Shown: positions 7,587-15,943 of the stretch, one piece after another
Layout of the letters: the number at the start of each line of letters is the position of its first letter
How positions within the stretch are numbered: the stretch's first letter is position 1
Assembly: GCA_029008595.1 (NCBI GenBank)
Contig: JAQXJH010000023.1
Span: 1-43,466 of the forward strand
Length of the DNA: 43,466 nt
From: Bacillota bacterium
GTDB lineage: Bacteria > Bacillota > Clostridia > Oscillospirales > Acutalibacteraceae
Reading direction: 5' to 3'
Position numbers and translations under genes: made by a program
The notes under the pieces: model-generated
What the model was told of the DNA's origin: nothing
Database searches by the model: none
The model's input: the letters and a program-made list of their open reading frames with translations, nothing else

Positions 7587-8809
7587 CGAATTTCTGCAGC
7601 GGCGTGCGGCGGCCGGAACTGCTCGCTCCGGCCGGAGACCCTGCCCGGTTGGAGGCCGCGGTTCGTTTTGGCGCCGACGCGGTCTATCTGGCAGGGAAAT
7701 CGTTCGGGATGCGCACCGCCCCCTCCAATTTTACGCCGGAGCAGATGAAGGCGTCCGTTCGATTTGCTCATGAGCACGGCGTCAGGGTCTATGTGACCTG
7801 CAATATTGTCCCGCACGAAGGAGATATGCAGCAGCTGCCGGAATTTCTGCGGCAGACGGCGGAGGCCGGAGTGGATGCCTATCTTGTTTCCGATCTCGGC
7901 GTTCTGCGTGTGCTCCGGCGGGAGTTGCCGCAGGCAGAGATCCATGTTTCCACACAGGCAGGCGTTGTCAATTCCGAGGCGGCTGCCTTCTTTTACGAGC
8001 TGGGGGCGCGCCGTGTCGTTCCGGCGCGGGAGCTGTCTCTGGCGGAACTGAAAGCCATGCGCAGCAAGATCCCGGCGGATATGGAGATCGAAGCGTTTGT
8101 GCATGGCGCAATGTGCGTTTCTTTTTCCGGGCGCTGCCTGCTTTCCAGCTATCTTACCGGACGCGATTCCAACCGGGGCGATTGTGCCCAGCCGTGCCGC
8201 TGGAAATATCATCTGACGGAGGAGAAACGCCCCGGCCAGTATTTTCCGATCGGTGAAGACGAGCGGGGAACGTATATTCTGAATTCCCGCGATCTGTGCA
8301 TGATCGGGCATCTGCCGGAGCTGCTGGATGCCGGCGTCACCAGCTTTAAAATTGAGGGACGGGCAAAATCGGCCTATTATGTTGCGCTGATGACCAACGC
8401 CTACCGTCAGGCGCTGGATGCGGCTCTGGCCGGCCGCAAACCGGAACCGTGGGTTCTGGAAGAGGTCAACAAGATCAGCCACCGGGAATACTGCACCGGT
8501 TTCTTCTTCGGCGACGAACCGGGGCAGAACCTGAATTCCGGAGGCTATGTGCGGGACTATGAGGTCGTTGCGGCAGTAACAGGCTGGTCCGGCGGCGTTC
8601 TGCAGGCTTCTCAGCGCAATCGCTTCTTTGCGGGTGATGAAGTGGAGCTTCTGCAGCCCGGTGTGGAACCGCTGAAGCTGCGGGCAGAAGATCTGCGCAA
8701 TGAAAACGGCGAGCCGATCGATGCTGTGCCGCATGCGACCATGGCGTTTTCCATGCGCTGCCCGATGCCTGCCGTGCCCGGTTCGCTCCTGCGCAAACAG
8801 AAAAAATAG
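7583..8809 (+). CDS. trhP: Peptidase U32 family protein, TrhP-like tRNA hydroxylation protein
   Basis: A 408-residue U32-family protein. Family motifs are RPELLAPAGD at the start, the cysteine signature EAFVHGAMCVSFSGRCLLSS, then CAQPCRWKY and FKIEGRAKSAYYV. This pattern is closest to YegQ/YrrO, now called TrhP, which takes part in forming 5-hydroxyuridine at tRNA position 34 and is not a conventional protease. In Bacillus, mltG (yrrL) lies near yrrN/yrrO, and here the two genes overlap as ATGA, supporting the assignment. GGAGG at 7568-7572 is the ribosome site. It is the last gene of the thyX operon and ends before a strong terminator. Confidence 0.85.
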   Translation: MTNFCSGVRRPELLAPAGDPARLEAAVRFGADAVYLAGKSFGMRTAPSNFTPEQMKASVRFAHEHGVRVYVTCNIVPHEGDMQQLPEFLRQTAEAGVDAYLVSDLGVLRVLRRELPQAEIHVSTQAGVVNSEAAAFFYELGARRVVPARELSLAELKAMRSKIPADMEIEAFVHGAMCVSFSGRCLLSSYLTGRDSNRGDCAQPCRWKYHLTEEKRPGQYFPIGEDERGTYILNSRDLCMIGHLPELLDAGVTSFKIEGRAKSAYYVALMTNAYRQALDAALAGRKPEPWVLEEVNKISHREYCTGFFFGDEPGQNLNSGGYVRDYEVVAAVTGWSGGVLQASQRNRFFAGDEVELLQPGVEPLKLRAEDLRNENGEPIDAVPHATMAFSMRCPMPAVPGSLLRKQKK

Positions 8810-8849
8810 CGGCGGACAAACAAAGTCCTTTCCGCGAAAACAACAAAAG

Positions 8850-8894
8850 AGAGACGCTCCCCCGCCGATAGCGGCAGAGGAACGTCTCTTTTTT
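8850..8894. terminator. Bidirectional terminator between convergent genes
   Basis: AGAGACG (8850-8856) pairs with CGTCTCT (8883-8889), with inner pairs TCC/GGA and GCCG-ATAG-CGGC. Six T follow on the plus strand, and the opposite strand also ends U-rich. It separates trhP from the reverse-strand permease. Confidence 0.85.
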
Positions 8895-8941
8895 ATGCCG
8901 CCGGAAGATGCCGTTTCTTTCAGGCCGGAACGAGCGATCCG

Positions 8942-11524
8942 TTAAAGATTTTCCTGTTTCAGCGCGTCAATAATCGATTCCCGCTTCATTGCGGCGGCGA
9001 ACCGGAGCATGATCATCAGGATCAGCACAAAGACCGAAACAACGGCAGTGCCGAGCGCTTTCCAGGGGATCTGAAATGCGTAAACAAACGAGGAGAGGAT
9101 CATCCGGCTGAGCGTCAGCGTCAACAGAAAGCTGATGCTCAGTCCGTACAGCAGCGCCTTGAAGCCGTAAAAAAAGCTTTCATACCAGATCATCCGGTTG
9201 ATGCTGTCCGGAGTCATACCGGCCGATCTCAGCATGGCGAATTCCCGTTTTCGCAGCGCCATTCCGGTGGAAACCGTGTTGAACACGTTGGCGACGCAGA
9301 TCAGCGTGATCAGGATGATAAATCCGTAAACAAAGACGCGGACAACAAGCCGGCTGCTGCGCTCGTCGCGGAGTTCTTCCGCGTCATTTGCTATGCCGAA
9401 GCGCCAGGAATCCATATTTTTCAGAAACTGACGCGCTTCCCGGACAAACTGCTCATCTCGGGGGGAAAACGCCCGAAGCTCTGCCTGACGGTAGGCTCCC
9501 AGATCGGACGTGTGCGCCCGGAGGATCGAGTACGAGGTGATCAGTACGCAGGCAGTTCCGTTCTGCAGAACGACCTTGTCCGGGAAGGAATCCGCTTGTG
9601 CAGTCAGCGAAACCGAGTGAAGCGAATCGTCGTCGGCCAGAAAATCAAGTGCCGAACCGATCGGAGCGGTGTTGAAAAATGTGCTGTTCACATATTTCTC
9701 CCCGACGAACAGCTTGCTTTGGTTGATCAGTACGGTCTGCAGCGTGTTCCCGTCAAACAGGGAAGGATCAATGCCGTTGTCCGTCAGATATTCTTCAAAT
9801 ACCGCGTCCTGCAGCGCGATGATCGGAACATATACCTGCAGCTCTCCCGAAGCGGAGGAGCCGCTGAAAATCTCCGTCTGATCCTGCAGCGCAGGGGAAA
9901 GCATATCCGGCGCAATCAGCAGACGCGCATAAAGCACATCCAGCAGCTGCGATGATCCGGCGGATTCCAGTGCGGCGACCTTCTGAAGAAGAGCAAAATC
10001 AGAATCTTCCGCAGAACTGACAGTAATGCTTACGTTATATGGAATTTCGTCATGCACCAGATCGTTCATCGCGCTGAATTGCTCCCCGAAAAAGGACATC
10101 GTCAGAAAAAGCGAAAGACTGACGGAAAGCGAAACGATCGTGGAACGGTAACGGCTCTTGTTCCGCTTCAGGTTTTTCAGCGCAAGATCTCCTTCCAAGC
10201 CAAACAGCCTGCGGGTCAGCGGGCTGGTGCGTACATTGCGCCCGGTCAGCCGTATTTCGCGCGTCTGGCGGATCGCATCGATCGGCGCGATTCTGGCGGC
10301 GCGGATCGCCGGAACCAGCGAGGAGATCAGAATGGTCAGCGCAGAAAACAGAACGGAAAACCCGATAGACCACGGAGAAACGGAAAGTTCAATGGGAAGA
10401 GGATCGTCGGTCAGCTGCATCAGTATCGGGCGGATCAGAGCAAGCGTGATCCCGATCCCGCCGATCCCGCAGAGGATCCCGACAGGGATACTGACTGCGC
10501 CCAGAATCAATCCTTCAAAAAAGACGGAATTGCGCTTTTGCCGCTGTGTGGCGCCGACGCTGGACAACATCCCTAAAAAGCGGGAACGCTCGGAAAGTGA
10601 GATGGAAAAGGAGTTGTAGATCAGCGCAACGGAACCGACCATGATGATCAGGACAATGAAAAGCACGATCATGTCAAGCGTCCGGTTCAGGGAGGAATAG
10701 CGGGTCAGCCGGTAATATTGTAGCAGATAAGAATGATAACGGATATCTTTAACACTTCCCCCGGCGCTTTTGATCAGCGTTTCCGCGTGCTCATACAGCG
10801 AAAAGTTGATGTGCCGGACGGTTACGAAAAGCGTCAGCTGTCCGGCAGAGGAAAACTCTTCCTGATCGAGCAGAGTAAAGACGGAATAGCCCGGCGCGGT
10901 ATACGGCTCCGAATTCGGCCGGGCAGCGATTCCGACGATCGTATACGTTGCCGTTCGCTCCTCGGTCAGTGTTTCCGCGCCGCAGGATTCAAACGGCACC
11001 GACTGTTCCAGTCCAAGACTGCTGTTTTGTTGGTCTGAGGCGCTGCGTTTGCCGAGCTTCAGGGTCAGCTGCTGGCCGACGGAGAGGGAAACGCCCCCGT
11101 TGTCGGTTATATGCCGGGAGACGACGATTTCATGGCTGTTCTGCGGGAGCCGTCCTTCCGTGAGCGTCAGCGGAAGGCTTTCGAACGCGGCAGCCGAGCG
11201 TGCGGTCAGAAAAAGATAAGGCTTGCCCGGGTTCTGAGAGCCTTCCAGCATCGCGTAGCCGATCGGCTGTTCCACGGCGCAGATCTTTGTTTCGCTGTCC
11301 TGTTCAAACAGCGGAAGTTTGTCCGCAGCAACATGATCATAGCGCACGTGCCAGCTGCCGGAATCGGCGATCTCGATACGGATCATCCAGCTGAGAAGCG
11401 ACTGTGCAAAGGTTGCAACGCCGGAGATCATCGCGGCAGAAATTACAATGCCGATCACCGTTACCAGGGTGCGCCGCTTGTTTTTCCAAAGACATTTCAG
11501 CGTCAGCCGGGACATGATGTTCAT
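8942..11524 (-). CDS. MacB/FtsX-type ABC transporter permease
   Basis: An 860-residue permease with two FtsX-like halves. An N-terminal helix (residues about 17-40) is followed by a large extracytoplasmic domain to about 265, then three helices. A further helix near residue 480, a second extracytoplasmic domain and three C-terminal helices make up the second half. It is fused in tandem, as in Gram-positive export or lipoprotein/antimicrobial-peptide resistance systems. ATG at 11524 overlaps the stop of the ATPase gene by four bases, so the two form one transporter. The substrate is unknown. No BceRS-like two-component system is adjacent. Confidence 0.9.
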   Translation of the reverse strand: MNIMSRLTLKCLWKNKRRTLVTVIGIVISAAMISGVATFAQSLLSWMIRIEIADSGSWHVRYDHVAADKLPLFEQDSETKICAVEQPIGYAMLEGSQNPGKPYLFLTARSAAAFESLPLTLTEGRLPQNSHEIVVSRHITDNGGVSLSVGQQLTLKLGKRSASDQQNSSLGLEQSVPFESCGAETLTEERTATYTIVGIAARPNSEPYTAPGYSVFTLLDQEEFSSAGQLTLFVTVRHINFSLYEHAETLIKSAGGSVKDIRYHSYLLQYYRLTRYSSLNRTLDMIVLFIVLIIMVGSVALIYNSFSISLSERSRFLGMLSSVGATQRQKRNSVFFEGLILGAVSIPVGILCGIGGIGITLALIRPILMQLTDDPLPIELSVSPWSIGFSVLFSALTILISSLVPAIRAARIAPIDAIRQTREIRLTGRNVRTSPLTRRLFGLEGDLALKNLKRNKSRYRSTIVSLSVSLSLFLTMSFFGEQFSAMNDLVHDEIPYNVSITVSSAEDSDFALLQKVAALESAGSSQLLDVLYARLLIAPDMLSPALQDQTEIFSGSSASGELQVYVPIIALQDAVFEEYLTDNGIDPSLFDGNTLQTVLINQSKLFVGEKYVNSTFFNTAPIGSALDFLADDDSLHSVSLTAQADSFPDKVVLQNGTACVLITSYSILRAHTSDLGAYRQAELRAFSPRDEQFVREARQFLKNMDSWRFGIANDAEELRDERSSRLVVRVFVYGFIILITLICVANVFNTVSTGMALRKREFAMLRSAGMTPDSINRMIWYESFFYGFKALLYGLSISFLLTLTLSRMILSSFVYAFQIPWKALGTAVVSVFVLILMIMLRFAAAMKRESIIDALKQENL

Positions 11525-12225
11525 GTTTGTTCCGCCTCTCTGTGGTGTAGGATCCGGTCGTCTCCGGCGATGCGTCCGTCTTCAATGGAAAGGATCCGGT
11601 CAGCCTGCGTGGCGATATGCGCATCATGCGTGATCACCAGCAGCGTCTGATGATATTTTGTGTGCGAAAGCTTCAGCAGTTCCAGAATCTCGGCACTGTT
11701 GCGGCTGTCAAGGTTTCCTGTCGGTTCGTCGGCCAGCACGATGGCGGGGTGATTGATCAGCGCGCGTCCGATGGAAACGCGCTGCTGCTGTCCCCCGGAA
11801 AGCTGGTTCGGCAGGTGCCTGAGCCGTTCCTTCAGCGCAAGCGTTTCCACCAGCTCGCCGAATTGTTCCGGATCGGGTTCGTGCCCGTCCAGCAATACCG
11901 GAAGCTTTATGTTTTCTTCCACGTTCAGAACGGGGATCAGATTGTAAAACTGATAGATCAGCCCGATCTGCCGCCTGCGGAAAATCGCCAGCTGTGTTTC
12001 GTTCAGTGTACTCAGATCCGTTCCGTCCACCAGCACGCGGCCGCCGGTCGGAACGTCCACGCCGCCGAGGATATGAAGCAGGGTGGATTTTCCGGAGCCG
12101 GAAGGGCCGATGATCGCGGTAAACTCTCCTTTTTCCACGGCGAAGGAAACATCGCGCAGCGCATGGACTGCCGTTTCGCCGCTTCCGTATGTTTTTGTCA
12201 GATGCTCCACCTGCAGAATCTTCAT
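11521..12225 (-). CDS. ABC transporter ATP-binding protein (LolD/MacB type)
   Basis: A 234-residue ATPase with Walker A GPSGSGKST, signature LSGGQQQRVSIGRAL, and Walker B plus D-loop IVLADEPTGNLDS. It should power the overlapping FtsX-type permease. ATG at 12225 follows a strong GAAGGAGG; upstream in-frame codons lie across the promoter and were not used. Position and overlap point to a two-gene operon. Confidence 0.94.
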   Translation of the reverse strand: MKILQVEHLTKTYGSGETAVHALRDVSFAVEKGEFTAIIGPSGSGKSTLLHILGGVDVPTGGRVLVDGTDLSTLNETQLAIFRRRQIGLIYQFYNLIPVLNVEENIKLPVLLDGHEPDPEQFGELVETLALKERLRHLPNQLSGGQQQRVSIGRALINHPAIVLADEPTGNLDSRNSAEILELLKLSHTKYHQTLLVITHDAHIATQADRILSIEDGRIAGDDRILHHREAEQT

Positions 12226-12253
12226 TCGGAAGCCTCCTTCTCTTGCTGTTTTT

Positions 12254-12282
12254 ATTGTAATGGCTGCACAATGGTTTTGCAA
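12254..12282 (-). promoter_or_regulatory. Promoter of the ABC transporter operon
   Basis: On the minus strand TTGCAA (12282-12277), a 17-base spacer and TACAAT (12259-12254), about 30 bases before the ATPase start codon. It lies between this operon and the VanY gene, which stops at 12286, so the transporter is transcribed separately. Confidence 0.7.
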
Positions 12283-12285
12283 CTG

Positions 12286-12909
12286 TTATTGCCGCACCGC
12301 CTGATATTCCTCCAGAGTGATTTTCTTTTTGCTCATGATTTTGGCGGCCTGAGTACCGACATAGCGCAGGTGCAGGGGCTGTTCCGCCGTTCCGGTGACC
12401 GATTCCTTGTTTTTGGGGTACCGCAGGATGAAACCGTACCGGGACATATGGTTCCGCAGCCACTCCAGGCCGTCGTCCGATGCGCGGATATCCACGGCAA
12501 GCCCAAGGTTGTGTTCATTCTGCCGTGCGGGCGCTCTGCAACTTTGCCGCAGGCCGGAGGAATTTTCCGCATCCGTCTGTGCGGATTCTTCCGGGCTGCA
12601 GTAGCCGAGCACAGCCGTAATGCTATATCCCTGTTTCTGTGCAGCGGTTACAAGGCGATCCCAGGATGCAGCGGCTGCCGGGCAGAGAAAAATATGATCT
12701 GCCGGTACCAGCTGAGGAACATAATCCATGGGGATGGGGTGCTCTGCGTTTACCAGAACCGTGTCGCTGAAAACAAATTCCTCAGTCTTCTTTTCCTGCA
12801 GGGGAGAGTACCACTTTTCCCAAAGCCCGCGTCCGCACAGAACAGCGGCAAGCGTCAGCATCAGCGCTGCGCAGATCCGCACCGAAATTCCTGCATATTT
12901 TCTTGCCAA
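12286..12909 (-). CDS. VanY-like D-alanyl-D-alanine carboxypeptidase, possibly inactive
   Basis: A 207-residue protein with an N-terminal membrane anchor (residues about 9-25) and a VanY-type zinc carboxypeptidase domain, expected to trim the last D-Ala from peptidoglycan stems outside the membrane. Zinc-ligand motifs are kept: NEHNLGLAVDI (His, Asp) and LHLRYVG (His). The usual EPWH has become EQPLH, so the general-base position three residues before the histidine is Gln instead of Glu. TTG 12909 is the likely start: an AAGGAG site sits nine bases ahead and the anchor then begins at the N-terminus. A longer frame from ATG 12990 would add 27 residues before the anchor. A TGGTATGAT extended -10-like sequence lies upstream. 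Confidence 0.8.
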   Translation of the reverse strand: MARKYAGISVRICAALMLTLAAVLCGRGLWEKWYSPLQEKKTEEFVFSDTVLVNAEHPIPMDYVPQLVPADHIFLCPAAAASWDRLVTAAQKQGYSITAVLGYCSPEESAQTDAENSSGLRQSCRAPARQNEHNLGLAVDIRASDDGLEWLRNHMSRYGFILRYPKNKESVTGTAEQPLHLRYVGTQAAKIMSKKKITLEEYQAVRQ

Positions 12910-13019
12910 CGTGAAAAGCTCCTTCCTGTGTTCGGGGATGGCATTATCATACCATGGCGCGGTGACGCGGCGATGACTTTCCGGTGACAATCCTGTTATT
13001 TTAAACGATCCGGCCGTTC

Positions 13020-13064
13020 GGCGGAACCTCGGCTGGGGATCATTCCGCCCACGGCGGACGAATG
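13020..13064. repeat. Overlapping inverted repeats between divergent genes
   Basis: In the roughly 350-base gap between the VanY and glyA genes, GGCGGAA (13020-13026) can pair with TTCCGCC (13043-13049). The same CATTCCGCC can instead pair with GGCGG-ACG-AATG (13053-13064) around a CAC loop. The two folds exclude each other. The repeats lie upstream of the glyA promoter and of the VanY start, so they are not in either leader and could be a protein-binding site. The rest of the gap holds only promoters and the glyA leader. Confidence 0.35.
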
Positions 13065-13120
13065 ACCAAACCGTCAGAAAAGAAAAGATTTCTTCCTTGT
13101 TTTTCGTATGCAGTAAACCC

Positions 13121-13149
13121 TTGTCAAGCAGGTCCGGAAGTTGTATAAT
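13121..13149 (+). promoter_or_regulatory. Sigma-A promoter of glyA
   Basis: TTGTCA (13121-13126), a 17-base spacer and a perfect TATAAT (13144-13149). It predicts a leader of about 100 bases before the glyA start. I found no convincing riboswitch fold or leader terminator in it. Confidence 0.8.
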
Positions 13150-13257
13150 ATTCGCATATCAGCTGACTGTGCAGAGTGATCGGGATTTTGTTGCCGTCGT
13201 GTTTCGGGGGCGGATCAGGCAAACGGCATGGTCACAAGTTAGGAAAGGAAGATCGAA

Positions 13258-14511
13258 ATGTACGAGAATATGATGGACACGATCGGACTTGTGAAAAGTT
13301 TTGATCCCGAAGTAGGCGAAGCCATGCAGAAAGAGCTGGCCCGCCAGCGCAGGAATCTGGAACTGATCGCATCCGAAAATATTGTTTCTCCGGCGGTTAT
13401 GGCGGCAATGGGCAGCATTCTGACCAATAAATACGCCGAAGGCTATCCGGGCAAGCGCTATTACGGCGGCTGCCAGGAGGTCGATGTGATTGAGGAGCTG
13501 GCCCGCCAGCGTGCCTGTCAGCTGTTCGGTGCCGAGCACGCAAACGTGCAGCCGCATTCCGGCGCGCAGGCAAACACCGCCGTTTATTTTTCGCTCCTGA
13601 ACCCGGGAGACACCGTCATGGGAATGAACCTTTCCGAAGGCGGCCATCTGACGCACGGTTCTCCGGTCAATATTTCCGGAAAATATTTTAATTTTGTTTC
13701 ATACGGCGTAGATCCTCAGACGCATGTGATCAACTATGATACGCTGATGGATCAGGCACTGCAGGCCAAGCCGAAACTGATCGTTGCCGGTGCCAGCGCA
13801 TATCCCCGCGTCATCGATTTCAAACGTCTGCGTGAGATCGCCGATGCCTGCGGTGCATACCTGATGGTCGATATGGCGCATATCGCCGGGCTGGTCGCGG
13901 CAGGCGTCCATCCCAATCCGGTGCCGTACTGCGATATCGTTACCACCACGACCCACAAGACGCTGCGCGGACCGCGCGGCGGCATGATCCTCTGCAAGGA
14001 GCAGTATGCAAAGCAGATCGACAAGGCAATTTTCCCCGGAACGCAGGGCGGCCCGCTGATGCACGTCATCGCCGGCAAAGCCGTTTGCCTGAAGGAAGCC
14101 CTTCAGCCGGAATTCAAGGCCTATGGCCGCCAGATCGTTGCCAACGCGGCGGCGCTGGCCAATGGGCTGACAAAGCGCGGCGTCAAGCTGGTCTCCGGAG
14201 GAACCGACAACCATTTGATGCTCGTTGATCTGCGCGATCTTGAGATCACCGGTAAGGATCTGGAAAAGAATCTGGACGAAGTTTACATCACCGTCAATAA
14301 AAATACGATCCCGAACGAGCCGCGCAGCCCGTTTATCACCAGCGGTGTCCGTATCGGTACCCCGGCGGTCACCACCCGCGGCCTGAAGGAAGACGATATG
14401 GACAAGATCGCCGGATTTATTTCCGATGCGATCACCGATTTTGCCGGCAAGGCCGATGAGATCCGCGCCGGTGTCTGCGAGCTTTGCGAAAAGTATCCGC
14501 TCTACGAATAA
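13258..14511 (+). CDS. glyA: Serine hydroxymethyltransferase
   Basis: Interconverts serine and glycine, loading one-carbon units onto tetrahydrofolate as methylene-THF, the cofactor that ThyX uses. The 417-residue PLP enzyme shows the N-terminal [14 protein letters not shown] motif, [14 protein letters not shown] and the PLP lysine K234 in [15 protein letters not shown]. Length and motifs are fully typical. ATG 13258 is preceded by AGGAAAGGAAG. It has its own strong promoter, and a terminator follows the stop codon. Confidence 0.97.
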   Translation: MYENMMDTIGLVKSFDPEVGEAMQKELARQRRNLELIASENIVSPAVMAAMGSILTNKYAEGYPGKRYYGGCQEVDVIEELARQRACQLFGAEHANVQPHSGAQANTAVYFSLLNPGDTVMGMNLSEGGHLTHGSPVNISGKYFNFVSYGVDPQTHVINYDTLMDQALQAKPKLIVAGASAYPRVIDFKRLREIADACGAYLMVDMAHIAGLVAAGVHPNPVPYCDIVTTTTHKTLRGPRGGMILCKEQYAKQIDKAIFPGTQGGPLMHVIAGKAVCLKEALQPEFKAYGRQIVANAAALANGLTKRGVKLVSGGTDNHLMLVDLRDLEITGKDLEKNLDEVYITVNKNTIPNEPRSPFITSGVRIGTPAVTTRGLKEDDMDKIAGFISDAITDFAGKADEIRAGVCELCEKYPLYE

Positions 14512-14531
14512 TTCCGGTTGATTTTTCAGGC

Positions 14532-14563
14532 AGCCGCCGTTCCTCAGTGACCGGCGGCTTTTT
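14532..14563 (+). terminator. Intrinsic terminator after glyA
   Basis: AGCCGCCG (14532-14539) pairs with CGGCGGCT (14552-14559) and is followed by five T. It lies between glyA and rarA, with no clear separate promoter for rarA, so rarA may depend on read-through. Confidence 0.8.
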
Positions 14564-14584
14564 ATCTGAAAGGAGGAAAACGCG

Positions 14585-15859
14585 GTGGCAGCACCTCTCG
14601 CTGACAGGATCCGTCCGCAGACGCTGGACGATATGGTGGGGCAGAGCCATCTGATCGGCCCCGGAAAGCCGCTGCGAAGGATCGTCGAGTCCGGGCAGAT
14701 CCCGAATCTGATTTTTTACGGCCCCTCCGGCGTGGGCAAAACGACGCTTGCCGGCATCATTGCAGGCGCGACCAACCGCCGTTTGTTTCGTCTGAACGCA
14801 ACAACGGCATCCACGGCCGATATTAAAAGTATTGCTGCCGAATCCGAATCGCTCGGTGCACAGAACGGCGTCCTGCTTTATCTGGATGAGATCCAGTATT
14901 TTTCAAAGAAACAGCAGCAAACGCTGCTGGAGCATATTGAAAACGGGAGGATCACCCTGATCGCCTCGACAACGGAAAATCCGTATTTTTATGTTTATAA
15001 TGCGATTCTGAGCCGTTCAACTGTGTTTGAATTCAAAGAGGTTCCTCCGCAGGAGATCGAGCGGGCGGTACACCGGGCTTTTGAAGTTCTGCGCAGCGGG
15101 AGTGATACGCAGATCCTGCTGGAGGAGGGCGTGGAAGGGCGGATCGCCTGTTCCTGCGGCGGCGATGTGCGCAAGGCGGTCAATGCGGTGGAGCTCAGCG
15201 TTCTTTCGGCGCAGCTTGAGCGGGACGGAAGCCGTCTGGTCACTCTGGCTGCCGTAGAAGCTCTTTCGCAGAAGGCATCCATGAAGTACGACAAGGGCGA
15301 CGATGCGCACTACGATATCCTTTCGGCCTTTCAGAAATCCATGCGCGGTTCCGATCCGAACGCCGCGCTGCATTACCTGGCCCGTCTGCTGGAAGCAGGG
15401 GATCTGCCGTCGGCCTGCCGCCGGTTGCTCGTCTGCGCCTGTGAAGACGTCGGTCTCGCGTATCCGATGATCATTCCGATCGTAAAAGCGGCGGTCGATT
15501 CTGCGCTGCAGGTCGGCATGCCGGAAGCCCGGATCCCGTTGGCCGATGCGGTGGTGCTGGTCGCAACGTCGCCGAAATCAAACTCGGCTTATCTTGGCAT
15601 CGACCGCGCCCTGGCCGACCTCCGCAGCGGAAAGAGCGGGCCGATTCCGCGCCGGCTGCAGAACAAACATTTTGACGGAGCCGATAACCGGAATCCCGGC
15701 CAGTTTTATCAGTATGCGCACGATTTTCCGCATCACTGGGTCGATCAGCAGTATTTGCCCGATTCTCTGAAGGACGCCGTCTATTACGAATATTCGGATA
15801 ATAAAAATGAGCAGGCGGCCAAAGCTTACTGGGATGCCGTCAAAAAGACTGCAAAATAA
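14585..15859 (+). CDS. rarA: Replication-associated recombination protein A (AAA ATPase)
   Basis: RarA/MgsA is a clamp-loader-related ATPase that acts at stalled replication forks. The 424-residue protein opens with LADRIRPQTLDDMVGQSHL, carries Walker A GPSGVGKTT and Walker B LLYLDEIQ, and has the conserved C-terminal tetramer region including DNRNPGQFYQYAHDFP. GTG 14585 is preceded by AAAGGAGGAAAA. The length is normal for the family. It follows glyA across a terminator and ends before a bidirectional terminator. Confidence 0.95.
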   Translation: MAAPLADRIRPQTLDDMVGQSHLIGPGKPLRRIVESGQIPNLIFYGPSGVGKTTLAGIIAGATNRRLFRLNATTASTADIKSIAAESESLGAQNGVLLYLDEIQYFSKKQQQTLLEHIENGRITLIASTTENPYFYVYNAILSRSTVFEFKEVPPQEIERAVHRAFEVLRSGSDTQILLEEGVEGRIACSCGGDVRKAVNAVELSVLSAQLERDGSRLVTLAAVEALSQKASMKYDKGDDAHYDILSAFQKSMRGSDPNAALHYLARLLEAGDLPSACRRLLVCACEDVGLAYPMIIPIVKAAVDSALQVGMPEARIPLADAVVLVATSPKSNSAYLGIDRALADLRSGKSGPIPRRLQNKHFDGADNRNPGQFYQYAHDFPHHWVDQQYLPDSLKDAVYYEYSDNKNEQAAKAYWDAVKKTAK

Positions 15860-15867
15860 AACAGAAA

Positions 15868-15921
15868 CCCCGCAAAGCATTTTGTCCCATTATACGGAAC
15901 GGATGCCTGCGGGGAATTTTT
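15868..15921. terminator. Terminator between convergent rarA and serine hydrolase genes
   Basis: CCCCGCA (15868-15874) pairs with TGCGGGG (15908-15914), with an inner GCAT/ATGC, and is followed by five T (15917-15921). The opposite strand is also T-rich after the stem, so it may work in both directions. Confidence 0.75.
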
Positions 15922-15943
15922 ATGATCGGGAACGGATCACCGC

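Noticed and set aside
13150..13257. Possible riboswitch (tetrahydrofolate or glycine type) in the glyA leader
   Set aside because: The roughly 100-base leader has no motif set I can match to a known class and no terminator hairpin.
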